The notes: generated by a model not told the origin, from the letters alone. Counted from the first letter of the stretch, positions 25,545 through 34,051 are shown. The stretch is DNA of 64,000 bases from Burkholderia metallica (GCF_902832845.1 NZ_CADFDB010000007.1:62001-126000), one strand, 5' to 3'. Numbers and translations: made by a program.

Positions 25545-25832
25545 CTAGCGCGGTGCGTGCTTGCCGATCACGACGCGCCACGGCCGCACGCGCCATGATT
25601 TCACGAGGCCGTTCTGGACGTACGGATCGGCACGCGCGAACGATTCGGCGGCCTCCGGCGAATCGCCTTCGAACACGAGCACGGCCTGGTCGGCGGGGTC
25701 CGACAGCGCACCCGCGAGCACGAGTTCGCCGCGCTCCGTCGCGGCCTGTGCCAGTGCGAGATGCTGGGCGCGAAACGGTTCGCGACGGGTCAGGTAGTCG
25801 TCGACGAGTTCGTAGATCAACTGGTAATGCAT
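25545..25832 (-). CDS. YciI-like (YCII-domain) protein
   Basis: 95 residues, one domain of the dimeric alpha+beta ferredoxin-like YCII fold: YELVDDYLTRREPFRAQHLALAQAA, then GELVLAGALSDPADQAVLVFE, and DPYVQNGLVKSWRVRPW. The His in RAQHLAL and Asp in ADPYV correspond to the conserved pair proposed as catalytic. The family includes small dehydrochlorinase-like and muconolactone isomerase-like enzymes; activity here unknown. Convergent with corA (40 bp). Confidence 0.88.
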   Translation of the reverse strand: MHYQLIYELVDDYLTRREPFRAQHLALAQAATERGELVLAGALSDPADQAVLVFEGDSPEAAESFARADPYVQNGLVKSWRVRPWRVVIGKHAPR

Positions 25833-26268
25833 GGTGGCTCCAGGCGTCGGTTGCGGCCGCCGAATGGCAGGCGGCCGGCTCAGTATAGGTCACCCGGTGG
25901 CCGTTGGCAGCGCGGTTTGCGTGGCACGCCGACGGGCCGCCGAGTGTTGCCGCGGATCGAAAATGTATGGCCTGGTTTCGCCGGTTCCTATCGGGAAAAT
26001 GCAACTAACGGTCTAGTGCTTCAACGTCGTCGCGTTGATCCGCGCATTCGCGCCGGTGAACACATTGCTTCGATCGGTCTATAGAAAAAGGGGCTGCCAC
26101 GTGCGTTCCGGATCCGGATTTCTGCGGCGGCGATGGCCATTCGACTGGACAGAAAGGGGGCGACACCGGCCGCCTCGCGAGGGCGTTTCCATTGGCCGGA
26201 AATGCGACCTATGCTGAACGAATCCGGAGCGAACTCCGTTCGCCCGATTCGCCCAGACGAGGTGTGCC
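25833..26268. other. Intergenic region without a recognisable gene
   Basis: 436 bp between the divergent YciI-like and YbaK-like genes. Base composition falls in the middle (around 25970-26110). Nothing with coding character or a confident promoter was found; GAGGTGTGCC provides the ribosome site of the downstream gene. Confidence 0.5.
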
Positions 26269-26754
26269 ATGCCAGTGTCAGCCACCCTGCAGGATTGCCT
26301 GCGCCAGAAGTCATCGCGGTACGAAGTGGTGTACCACCCCTATAGTCATACGAGCATGGAGACGGCCGCCGCCGCGCACATTCCCGGCGATCGGCTCGCG
26401 AAAACCGTGCTCCTCGAAGACGGCGAAGGCTATGTCGCCGCCGTATTGCCGAGCACGTATGCCGTGCGCCTGTCGGATCTCTGGGTGAAGACGGGGCGCC
26501 ATCTCGTGCTCGCCCGGGAGGTCGAACTGCGCGAACTGTTCAAGGATTGCGACATGGGCGCGTTGCCGCCGGTCTGCATGGCGTACGGGATGAAGACTTT
26601 TCTCGAGGAGCGCCTCGCGCAGCAGCCGGAAGTGTATTTCGAGGCAGGCGACCACGAAGCGCTGATTCACATGATGCAGGATGAATTCCTGGCGTTGATG
26701 GAGGCCGCCGAACGCGCGCATTTCTCGCACAAGATGCAGGGCATGCATTCCTGA
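26269..26754 (+). CDS. YbaK/EbsC-family aminoacyl-tRNA deacylase
   Basis: 161 residues. The first 150 residues form one YbaK domain: YEVVYHPYSHTSMETAAAAHIPGDRLAKTVLLEDGEGYVAAVLP (here broken as YEVVYHPYSHTSMETAAAA + HIPGDRLAKTVLLED), with the conserved Lys of AKTVLL that aligns with catalytic Lys46 of YbaK. These stand-alone proteins hydrolyse mischarged Cys-tRNA(Pro) or Ala-tRNA(Pro). The C-terminal extension DEFLALMEAAERAHFSHKM is amphipathic. No neighbours suggest a more specific role. Confidence 0.9.
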   Translation: MPVSATLQDCLRQKSSRYEVVYHPYSHTSMETAAAAHIPGDRLAKTVLLEDGEGYVAAVLPSTYAVRLSDLWVKTGRHLVLAREVELRELFKDCDMGALPPVCMAYGMKTFLEERLAQQPEVYFEAGDHEALIHMMQDEFLALMEAAERAHFSHKMQGMHS

Positions 26755-27086
26755 GTGACGCGCTTGATACTTGGAGCCGGTGCTGCCGAGGTCGCGGCGT
26801 TCGGGCGCGCACGCCGGCGACAAGCTAGCCATTTTGAATCGGGCTGTGGCGACGGTCGCGCCGCAAGTCGTGCGCGGACGGACGGGGTTGTCGACGATGG
26901 CGAAGAGGTTGCGGCAGGACTTGGGGCTGTCTGGAATGGCAAATATCTAATTTTACATAATCAACATTATCAGTTATTTGTGTTGTAGTGGCTAGATTGA
27001 AATGTCCGCTTTTGGCTACATAGAAATGTCCGCTAACGGGCCACGGAAGCTGTCCGGCCACCGGGTGTCCGGCGCCGGAGGCTGCG
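26755..27086. other. Intergenic region ending in the left end of an insertion sequence
   Basis: 332 bp. The part 26941-26990 is strikingly AT-rich, unlike the surrounding DNA. From about 26985 the sequence has insertion-sequence end character. No gene is seen before the transposase remnant. Confidence 0.55.
26999..27034 (+). mobile_element. Left end of an ISNCY/IS1202-like element with repeated terminal motif
   Basis: GAAATGTCCGCT occurs twice (26999-27010 and 27023-27034), 24 bp apart, followed by CGGGCCACGG. Repeats of this GAAATGTCCGC type are transposase-binding sites at the ends of ISNCY elements and lie just upstream of the transposase frame. No matching right end was found in the window. 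Confidence 0.65.
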
Positions 27087-27599
27087 ATGGCTGCTACGGA
27101 GCGGATCACGATGACGATGCGCGAGCTGGACAGGTTCAAGGTCATTCAGGACGTAGCCGACGGGAAGCTCAAGCCGTGGCGTGCGGCCGAACGGCTGGAG
27201 TTGACGACACGGCAGATCCGGCGGCTGGTCGCCCGGCTGCGTGAGCACGGCCCGGCGGGATTGGTGTCGGGACATCGAGCGAAGCCCGGCAACCGTCGTC
27301 TGGATCCAGGAGCCGCCGACCGGGCCCTGTCGATCATCCGAGATCGCTACGCCGATTTCGGACCGACACTGGCCTGCGAGAAGCTCTGGGAGTGTCACGG
27401 CATTCGGCTGGCCAAGGAAACGGTCAGGAAGCTGATGACGGACGCCGGGCTCTGGATTCCGCGCCGGCAACGACCGCCGAAGATCTACCAACCGCGAGCG
27501 CGCCGGGCATGCCTGGGTGAACTGATCCAGATCGACGGCAGCGATCATCGATGGTTCGAGGAGCGGGCGCCATTCGACATCGTCCGCAACACAGGATGA
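27087..27599 (+). pseudogene. Truncated ISNCY-family transposase
   Basis: 170 codons remain of an expected 400-plus. The N-terminal DNA-binding part is intact: RELDRFKVIQDVADGKLKPW and AAERLELTTRQIRRLVARL, then LVSGHRAKPGNRRLDP and the start of the catalytic core with its first acidic residue in LIQIDGSDHRWFEERAP. The frame then leaves the family pattern (expected: GRACTLLVYIDDATS or similar) and stops at FDIVRNTG. The DDE core is therefore lost and the gene must be inactive. The break at about 27575 marks a deletion or a second rearrangement. Confidence 0.85.
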
Positions 27600-27923
27600 A
27601 ATGCGATGCCGAGGTCGAGCATATGCCGCTGTACCGAAGCGCGACCCCGGCGAGACGTCACGAACGATTTGCCTCGATGACGCGCATCCCGCACGACCTG
27701 CCGATTCGCCACGAACGTCGCCTCCAGTTCCCTTGACTGCCTGAATGCGTGCACCCGTCCGCACGCCGCGACGATCCGCCATCACCCCACCCGCCCTCGC
27801 CTCGCCGCCTCACGCGGCAACTACCACTACTGCCAGTACCTCCGCCGTTCGTGCGCCCGTACTCTTGTCGGCATCGCTGGCGCGCCGTTCGAGGCTGCGC
27901 CGCTTCGACCGGAGACACGACAG
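27600..27923. other. Junction region after the broken transposase
   Basis: 324 bp without a supported gene. Short open frames on both strands (27545-27754 minus, 27749-28036 plus) lack any recognised motif. The start region of the acyl-CoA dehydrogenase is preceded only by GGAGACACGACAG at 27910-27922, which serves as ribosome site. Confidence 0.5.
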
Positions 27924-29063
27924 ATGCCATTCGACTGGACGCAGGAACAGCATGCGACGCTCGCGCGCTTTCGCGACATCGGCGCGGAGATCGCCGCCGC
28001 GCAGCGCGACGCGCGCGCGCCTGCAGGATTCGATGAAGCCGGCTGGGCCCGGCTCGGCCAGGAAGGACTGTGGGACATGATCGTCCCGGAAACATACGGC
28101 GGCGACGGTTACGGCTGGTGGCACTTTTCCGCGGCGCTCGAAGGGCTCGCATCGTCGATCCGCCGCCCGGCGCTGTTGCTGTCGGTGATCGCGCAGGCCG
28201 GCATGGTGCGCGCGCTCGAACGCTACGGCACGCCGATGCAGCAGGATCGCTACTTCGGCGCGATCCTGCGCGGCGAGCTGAGCGCGACGGCGATCGCCGA
28301 GCCGGGCACCGGCACCGACGTGCGCAGCATCGCGACGAAGCTGGTCGCACATGACGACGGCTACCGGCTGACCGGCAGCAAATTCAACATCGCGCACGCG
28401 CCGCTTGCGCGCTTCATCCTCGTCGTCACGCGCATCGAAACGCCCGGCCGGCGCAACACCGCGCTCGTGATCGTCGATCGCGACCAGCCGGGCATGACCG
28501 TCGCCGAACCCGACCGCAAGCTCGGCCTCGACGATCTGCCCACCGGCGCACTGCATTTCGACGACTGCCCGATCGCGCGTGGCCAGTTGCTGGGCGAACC
28601 GGGCGCCGGGCTCGGCAACCTGATCGACATCATTTCTCTCGGCCGCCTCTACTACGGGCTCGTCGCCGCGCAGGTGACGGCGCCGTATCTGCGCGACGCG
28701 ATCGGCTACTGCCGCGAGCGGCGCAGCTTCGACAGCACGATCGACGCGCACCAGTACGTGCAGCGCCGCCTGGTCGACCTGCAGATCGGCATCGAGCGCG
28801 GCACGTGGCTCGCGCGCGGCGCGCTCGCGCAGTTGCTGACGGACCACCCGCAAGCGCTGATGACCTGCTCGATCGCGAAACTGGTCGGCGCGCAGGATCT
28901 CGTCGACAGCGCGCTCGGCCTCGTGCGGCTGTACGGCAGCCTCGGCTACCAGGCCGGCCCGGTGGCCGCGTTCGCGTCGGACGCGCTGGGCTTCATGAGC
29001 GTCGGCGGCACCGAGGAAATGCATCGCAAGAACATCTTCAACCAGATGATGCGCGCCGGCTGA
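27924..29063 (+). CDS. Acyl-CoA dehydrogenase-like flavoprotein
   Basis: 379 residues, normal family length. N-terminal helical domain (WTQEQHATLARFRDIGAEI), FAD-contact motif TAIAEPGTGTDVRSIATKL near residues 117-135, middle beta domain, and C-terminal helices with the conserved YGSLGYQAGPVAAFASDAL and GGTEEMHRKNIF. Oxidises acyl-CoA or a related thioester at C2-C3 with FAD, passing electrons to ETF. The catalytic Glu position is not certain from reading. First gene of a co-directional run of six genes up to 33394 and the first gene after the broken IS, so its original upstream DNA may have been lost. Confidence 0.9.
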   Translation: MPFDWTQEQHATLARFRDIGAEIAAAQRDARAPAGFDEAGWARLGQEGLWDMIVPETYGGDGYGWWHFSAALEGLASSIRRPALLLSVIAQAGMVRALERYGTPMQQDRYFGAILRGELSATAIAEPGTGTDVRSIATKLVAHDDGYRLTGSKFNIAHAPLARFILVVTRIETPGRRNTALVIVDRDQPGMTVAEPDRKLGLDDLPTGALHFDDCPIARGQLLGEPGAGLGNLIDIISLGRLYYGLVAAQVTAPYLRDAIGYCRERRSFDSTIDAHQYVQRRLVDLQIGIERGTWLARGALAQLLTDHPQALMTCSIAKLVGAQDLVDSALGLVRLYGSLGYQAGPVAAFASDALGFMSVGGTEEMHRKNIFNQMMRAG

Positions 29064-29112
29064 GCGCGTGCGCCATCGATATGCGTATCACACGCCCTAC
29101 AGGAAACCACGC

Positions 29113-30015
29113 ATGACAACGACCCACCGACGTCCTTCCCGCCTGCGCCGCTCCTGGCTGTTTCTCGCCGGCGCCGATCACGATGCACTCGTCGCCGGCG
29201 CCGCGAGCGGCGCGGACGTACTGATCCAGGAACTCGAAACCTTCACGCCGCCCGACCGGCGCCCCGCCGCGCGCGAACTCAGCGAGCGCGTGCTCGCGGG
29301 CTGGCGCGATGCCGGCATCCTCGCGTCGGTGCGCGTGAATCCGCTCGATGCGGGCGGCATCGACGACCTGCGCGCCGCGATGCGCGGCCGGCCGGACATC
29401 GTGATGATGTCGTACGTGGCGACGCCCGAGCAGGTCGTCGCGCTCGACGAAGCCGTCACGCGTTTTGAGCGTGAATACGATATCGCCCCCGGCTCGACGG
29501 AACTGGTGCCGAACATCGAGACGACGCTCGGGCTCGTGAACACGATGGCGATCGCACGTTCGAGCCCGCGCGTGTCGGCGGTACTCGTCGCGACCGAGGA
29601 CATGGTGGCCGACATGTGCGCGGAGCGCACCCGTGCGGGGCGCGAGCTCGATTATGTGCGCTCGCGCTTTCGTGTCGAATGCGCGGCGGTCGGCGTCACC
29701 GCGATCGATTGCCCGTACAGCTATGCCGACAACGAAGGCGCGGAACTCGACATGCGCGTGTCGCGTGGCCTCGGATATCAGGCCAAGGCGATCGTCAACG
29801 GACAGTTCGTGCCGGTCGTCAATGGCGTGCTCACGCCGACGGCCGACGAAGTCGCCCTCGCCCGCCGCGTGATCGACGCGTTCGACACCGCACGGCGGGA
29901 GTCCGGCGGCCGCCGTGTCGCCGCGGCCGTGGTCGACGGTTTCCTCGCGGAAGTCCCCGATTATCTTGCCGCGCATCGGCTGATCGCCCGCGCGACGCAA
30001 TTCGGCATTGCATGA
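29113..30015 (+). CDS. HpcH/HpaI aldolase / citrate lyase beta (CitE)-like protein
   Basis: 300 residues from ATG 29113 after AGGAAAC. TIM-barrel CitE-like features: RRSWLFLAGADHDALVAGAASGADVLIQELE (family pattern: RSxLFVPG...ADAVIxDLED), RVNPLD, LVPNIETTLGLVNT with the metal-binding Glu, and VATEDMVADM with the Asp. The usual DLED is QELE here, a noticeable change at the substrate Asp. CitE-like enzymes cleave or form C-C bonds of CoA thioesters such as malyl-, citramalyl- or beta-methylmalyl-CoA. It lies 49 bp after the acyl-CoA dehydrogenase, and its stop overlaps an ATG of the next gene. Confidence 0.85.
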   Translation: MTTTHRRPSRLRRSWLFLAGADHDALVAGAASGADVLIQELETFTPPDRRPAARELSERVLAGWRDAGILASVRVNPLDAGGIDDLRAAMRGRPDIVMMSYVATPEQVVALDEAVTRFEREYDIAPGSTELVPNIETTLGLVNTMAIARSSPRVSAVLVATEDMVADMCAERTRAGRELDYVRSRFRVECAAVGVTAIDCPYSYADNEGAELDMRVSRGLGYQAKAIVNGQFVPVVNGVLTPTADEVALARRVIDAFDTARRESGGRRVAAAVVDGFLAEVPDYLAAHRLIARATQFGIA

Positions 30016-30023
30016 GGCCCGCC

Positions 30024-30677
30024 ATGGATACGATCGCCACGCGCCTGAAGGCGCTGAAAACCCTCGCGCATGCGGCGCCGCACGTTCAGGCCGGTAACTG
30101 GCCCGACACGCCGCAAGCGCAGTTCGAACACTGGTTCGACGAGGCCGTTGCCGCGGGCGCCGTCGAACCGCAGGTGATGACGCTGTCGACGGTCCGCCCG
30201 GACGGACGGCCCGATGCGCGCTCCGTCGTACTGCTGAACGTCGACGCGCGCGGCTGGCATTTTGCGGCGAGCACGCGCAGCCCCAAGGGACGTCAGATCG
30301 ACAACCGGCCGTTCGCCGCGCTGACGTTCTATTGGCCGGCGATCGCGAGTCAGGTGCGCTTGAGCGGCCCGGTCGAACGGCTGCCGGCCGCCGAAGGCCG
30401 CGCCGATTTTGCGGGTCGTCCCGAGCGTTCGCGCGCGAGCATCCTGGCCGGACGGCAAAGCGAACGGCTCGACGATCCCGACGACCTGACGCGTGCGATC
30501 GACGCACAGCTCGAGCGGCTGGCGGCCGATCCCGCGCTTGTGTCGGACGACTGGCACCTGTACGCGCTCGCGCCGGACGAAGTCGAATTCTGGCGCGCCG
30601 ACAGCGCGCGCCGCTTCGCGCGGCAGGCGTACCGCCGTGCCGGTCAGCACTGGGAGAGGTGCGCGCTATGGCCTTGA
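30024..30677 (+). CDS. PdxH-like FMN-dependent pyridoxamine phosphate oxidase family protein
   Basis: 217 residues from ATG 30024, which has GAGG 6 nt upstream; an earlier ATG at 30012 overlaps the preceding stop (ATGA) and may be used instead. Split-barrel flavin fold: MTLSTVRPDGRPDARSVVLLNVD, FAASTRSPKGRQIDNRPFAALTFYWP (given in two parts, FAASTRSPKGRQI and DNRPFAALTFYWP), and a C-terminal dimerisation block DDWHLYALAPDEVEFWRAD. Classic PdxH ends with a GWxxxRLxP-type motif; here it ends GQHWERCALWP, so the final substrate loop differs. May not be a housekeeping PdxH but a paralogue acting with the PLP enzyme that follows. Confidence 0.85.
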   Translation: MDTIATRLKALKTLAHAAPHVQAGNWPDTPQAQFEHWFDEAVAAGAVEPQVMTLSTVRPDGRPDARSVVLLNVDARGWHFAASTRSPKGRQIDNRPFAALTFYWPAIASQVRLSGPVERLPAAEGRADFAGRPERSRASILAGRQSERLDDPDDLTRAIDAQLERLAADPALVSDDWHLYALAPDEVEFWRADSARRFARQAYRRAGQHWERCALWP

Positions 30678-31918
30678 AGTTCGACGCACCCCCGTCGCAA
30701 CCGGGCGGCACGCCGCATGACCGAATCCACGACCGGATGCACGAAGACACGCTGCTCATGCACGCGGGCCGCGACAGCGCGTCCTGGTACGGTTTCGTCA
30801 ATCCGCCCGTCTACCACGCGTCGACCGTGCTCAGTCCGACCGTATACGATCTGCTGAACCGCACGCAGCCGTATATCTACGGCCGCCGCGGCACGCCGAC
30901 GAGCGAGGCGCTCGAGCGCGCGGTGACGAGCCTCGAAGGCGGCGCCGGTACGGTGCTGTGTCCATCGGGTCTGTCCGCGTGCACGCTCGCGCTGCTGTCG
31001 TGCCTGAAGCCGGGAGATCACCTGCTGATGACCGCATCGGTGTACGGCCCGGCGCGCCATGCGTGCGAAGGCGTGCTCGCGCGGCTCGGCGTCGAGACGA
31101 CCTGGTACGACGACATCACGTCGGTCGCGACCGCGTTCCGTCCGAACACGCGCGCGCTGTACATCGAAGTGCCGGGTTCCTATACGTTCGAGATGCACGA
31201 TATCCCGGCGCTCGTCCAGCTCGCCCACGCGCACGGTGCGCTCGTCATTGCCGACAACAGCTGGGCTTCGCCGCTTTTCTTTCAGCCGCATGCGTTCGGC
31301 ATCGACCTGTCGATCCAGTCCGGCACCAAGTATCTGGTCGGGCATGCCGACGCGATGCTCGGCACCGTGTCGGGCAACGAACGCGCATGGCCTGCGTTGA
31401 AGCAGCTTCATGGCGATCTCGGACTGTGCGCCGGCCCCGACGACGTCTATCTCGCGCTGCGCGGGTTGCGCACGCTCGGCGTGCGGCTGCGTCAGCACCA
31501 GCGCAATGCGCTAGCGGTCGCGACCTGGCTCGCGACGCGCGCCGAAGTGCAGCGCGTGCTGTACCCGGCCCTGCCCGGCGACGACGGACACGCGTTGTGG
31601 CGCCGCGATTTTCGTGGCGCGTCGGGGCTGTTCTCGATCGTGCTACAGCCGGCGCCGTCGCATGCGATCGAAGCGTTTCTCGACCACCTCGCGCTGTTCG
31701 GGCTCGGCTATTCATGGGGCGGCTACGAGAGCCTCGCACTGCCGTTCGAGCTGGATGAGCATGGCCTCGCAGCGCGCTGGCCGGCCGGCAGCCGTGGCGT
31801 GCGCCTGCACATCGGCCTCGAGGACCCGGACGACCTGATCGCCGATCTCGCGGCCGGTCTCGATCGCTACGCGGCGTGCGCACGGCAGGCCGCCTGCGAG
31901 GATGCCGCGCGATGCTGA
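30668..31918 (+). CDS. Cystathionine beta-lyase-like PLP enzyme (Cys/Met metabolism family)
   Basis: 416 residues. PLP is bound by the Lys in SGTKYLVGHADAM (K221); other family marks are YIYGRRGTPTSEALE, GTVLCPSGLSACTLALL, IADNSWASPLFF and YSWGGYESLALP. It resembles MetC (C-S lyase that releases homocysteine, pyruvate and ammonia) and also methionine gamma-lyases. Its start overlaps the flavin oxidase end by 10 bp and its end overlaps the GST start by 7 bp, so translation is coupled. The neighbours (GST, acyl-CoA enzymes) make a dedicated sulfur-compound pathway more likely than methionine synthesis. Confidence 0.9.
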   Translation: MALKFDAPPSQPGGTPHDRIHDRMHEDTLLMHAGRDSASWYGFVNPPVYHASTVLSPTVYDLLNRTQPYIYGRRGTPTSEALERAVTSLEGGAGTVLCPSGLSACTLALLSCLKPGDHLLMTASVYGPARHACEGVLARLGVETTWYDDITSVATAFRPNTRALYIEVPGSYTFEMHDIPALVQLAHAHGALVIADNSWASPLFFQPHAFGIDLSIQSGTKYLVGHADAMLGTVSGNERAWPALKQLHGDLGLCAGPDDVYLALRGLRTLGVRLRQHQRNALAVATWLATRAEVQRVLYPALPGDDGHALWRRDFRGASGLFSIVLQPAPSHAIEAFLDHLALFGLGYSWGGYESLALPFELDEHGLAARWPAGSRGVRLHIGLEDPDDLIADLAAGLDRYAACARQAACEDAARC

Positions 31919-32556
31919 CCGTCTGGGGCCGTCGCACGTCGTTCAACGTGCAGAAGGTGCTATGGCTGATCGGCGAGCTGGGCGTGCCTTACCGGCACAT
32001 CGCGGCAGGCGGTGAACACGGCTCGCTGCAGACGCCCGCGTTCGCGGCGCTGAATCCGACCTGCCGGATTCCGGTGATCGACTGGGATGGCGACGTCGTG
32101 TGGGAGTCGCACACGATCCTGCGCTATCTGGCCGCACGCGTACCGAACAATCCGTTCTGGTGCCGCGACGCATTCGCCCGTTCGCGCGCGGAGCGCTGGA
32201 TGGACTGGTCGCAGACCGCGCTCGAACCCGACGTGATGACCGGGCTGTTCTGGGCGCTCGTGCGAACGCCGCCCGAGCGGCGCGACGATGCGCTCGTGCG
32301 CGACAAGGCCGCGCGCAGCGCGACGCATTTCAAGCTGCTCGACCGCTTGCTGTCGACCCAGCCGTTCCTTGGCGGTGCGACGCCGGGCCTGGCCGACATC
32401 CCGGCCGGCGCGACGCTGTTCCGCTATTTCTCGCTCGACGTCGAGCGGCCGCCGTTGCCGCACGTCGAGGCCTGGTACGCCCGTCTGTGCCGACGGCCCG
32501 CCTATCGCGAACAGGTGATGGTGTCGTTCGACGCGTTGCGCGGCCAGCCGGGCTGA
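31912..32556 (+). CDS. Glutathione S-transferase family protein
   Basis: 214 residues from ATG 31912. Thioredoxin-like N-terminal domain (VWGRRTSFNVQKVLWLIGEL and NPTCRIPVIDWDGDVVWESHTILRYLA, with the cis-Pro and the Glu-Ser glutathione-gamma-Glu site), and all-helical C-terminal domain with LADIPAGATLFRY. The catalytic Ser/Cys lies probably in RRTSFN. Soluble, probably dimeric. It may conjugate or remove glutathione in the pathway of the cluster. Confidence 0.92.
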   Translation: MLTVWGRRTSFNVQKVLWLIGELGVPYRHIAAGGEHGSLQTPAFAALNPTCRIPVIDWDGDVVWESHTILRYLAARVPNNPFWCRDAFARSRAERWMDWSQTALEPDVMTGLFWALVRTPPERRDDALVRDKAARSATHFKLLDRLLSTQPFLGGATPGLADIPAGATLFRYFSLDVERPPLPHVEAWYARLCRRPAYREQVMVSFDALRGQPG

Positions 32557-32611
32557 CTGCCCGCGTGACGGCTTTCCCGACCTCACGCACTCACGACCCT
32601 CTCGACACGTC

Positions 32612-33394
32612 ATGACGCACACTGCCCTTCGTCCGATCCTGATCGTCCTGCATCGCGAACAATCGAGCCCCGGCCGGATCGGCCGGCTGCTTGCCGCCCG
32701 CGGCCATCCGCTCGACATTCGCCGCCCGCCGCTCGGCGATCCGCTGCCGGCGACACTGGCCGACCATGCGGGCGCCGTGGTGTTCGGCGGCCCGATGAGC
32801 GCGAACGACGGCGATCGCTGGATTCAGGATGAAATCGACTGGATCGGCGTGCCGCTGCGCGAGGCCGTGCCTTTTCTCGGCGTGTGTCTCGGTGCGCAGA
32901 TGATGATCCGCCACCTGGGCGGCCGCGTGAACACGCATCGGGACGGGCGCGCGGAAATCGGCTATTGGCCGATCGCCGCGACGCCCGCCGGCCGGCGGCT
33001 CGGATCGTGGCCGTCGCACGTGTACCAGTGGCATCGCGAGGGCTTCGAGCGCGTTGCCGGGCTCGAGATTCTCGCGACCGGCGAGCACTTCGAGAACCAG
33101 GCCGTGCGCTACGGGCCGCACGCGTACGGCGTGCAATTCCATCCGGAAGTGAGCTATCCGATGATGCGGCGCTGGAGCACGGCCGCCGCGCACAAGCTGT
33201 CGGCTCCCGGTGCGCAGGATCTCGCGACGCAGGCAAGCGAAGGCCGGCGGCACGACCGCGCGACGGCCGCGTGGCTCAGCGCGTTTCTCGACCGCTGGCT
33301 CGCCGATGCGCCGGCGTCAGTTGAGCACGGTCACGTCGGAGATGCTGATCAGCCCCCACTCGACCGCCCGCAGCACGGCCTCATGCCGACGTGA
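32612..33394 (+). CDS. Class I glutamine amidotransferase-like protein
   Basis: 260 residues. The triad is complete: nucleophile C92 in LGVCLGAQMM, H177 and E179 in VQFHPEVSY, with the oxyanion strand GAVVFGGPMSAND. It lacks a synthase domain, so it is a stand-alone GATase1 like GuaA-type paralogues or gamma-glutamyl hydrolases acting on glutamine, glutathione or gamma-glutamyl amides. The last 78 bp overlap the 3' end of the convergent LuxR gene on the other strand; the residues encoded there (after WLADAPAS) are outside the family fold. Last gene of the six-gene run. Confidence 0.88.
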   Translation: MTHTALRPILIVLHREQSSPGRIGRLLAARGHPLDIRRPPLGDPLPATLADHAGAVVFGGPMSANDGDRWIQDEIDWIGVPLREAVPFLGVCLGAQMMIRHLGGRVNTHRDGRAEIGYWPIAATPAGRRLGSWPSHVYQWHREGFERVAGLEILATGEHFENQAVRYGPHAYGVQFHPEVSYPMMRRWSTAAAHKLSAPGAQDLATQASEGRRHDRATAAWLSAFLDRWLADAPASVEHGHVGDADQPPLDRPQHGLMPT

Positions 33395-34051
33395 CACGTT
33401 GAACTTGCGGCGGATGTTCATGAAGTGGAAATTGATGCACGACTCGGTCACGTTCAGGATGTGGCCGATTTCCCACGACGTTTTGCCGGCCGCATGCCAG
33501 CGCAGGCATTCGACTTCCCGCCGGCTGAGCCGCGGCACGCTGTCGGGCGGTGCATGGCAGCGCGTGCCGGCGATCGCTTCGCACGCGACGTCGCGCAGCA
33601 GCGTCAGCGCCGCGAGATGGCGGTCGCAGTGCTCGCGCGTGGCGGCGAGCTCGTCCGTACACGCGCACAACAGCATGCCGACCTCGCCCTTCGCACCGCG
33701 CACCGGCAGCACGACGCCGCTGCGCATGCCGTACGCGGCCGCCGCTTCGTAACACGGCCGCTGCTCCGGCCGCGCGAACAGCGCATCGTCCCAGACGAGC
33801 GGCAGTGCCGAGCGGAAGCAATGCCGCAGCATCGGGTCGACACGGTCGAATTGACGCTGCCGGTAAAGCGCCGTCCAGCCGGGCACGCCGCTGCTCCACT
33901 TGCGCGCGAGATCGAACGACGCACCGGCAAACGGCAACACGATCAGCACGATCTTGTCGAATCCCATTCCGGCGGCGGCGTCGGTCATTCTCTGCCATGA
34001 CGCGTCCGTGTCGCCGGGTACCAACCATTTCAGACAATCCAGTCCATTCAT
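33317..34051 (-). CDS. LuxR-type quorum-sensing regulator without adjacent luxI (LuxR solo)
   Basis: 244 residues from ATG 34051, which has GGGGTGG before it. N-terminal autoinducer domain with all AHL-contact residues of TraR/LuxR kept in spacing: W59 and Y63 (GWTALYRQ), D72-P73 (RVDPML), W87 (LVWDD) and G112 (RSGVVLP). C-terminal GerE/LuxR HTH: LSRREVECLRWHAAGKTSWEIGHILNV (split: LSRREVECLRWHAAGK + TSWEIGHILNV) with the Glu, Leu and Gly hallmarks. It should bind an acyl-homoserine lactone and DNA. No luxI-like synthase occurs in the 64 kb, so it listens to a distant or foreign signal. It converges on the six-gene cluster. Confidence 0.92.
   Translation of the reverse strand: MNGLDCLKWLVPGDTDASWQRMTDAAAGMGFDKIVLIVLPFAGASFDLARKWSSGVPGWTALYRQRQFDRVDPMLRHCFRSALPLVWDDALFARPEQRPCYEAAAAYGMRSGVVLPVRGAKGEVGMLLCACTDELAATREHCDRHLAALTLLRDVACEAIAGTRCHAPPDSVPRLSRREVECLRWHAAGKTSWEIGHILNVTESCINFHFMNIRRKFNVSRRHEAVLRAVEWGLISISDVTVLN

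Noticed and set aside
27545-27754. Minus-strand frame at the transposase break
   Set aside because: 69 codons, no start signals, no recognisable family; probably chance.
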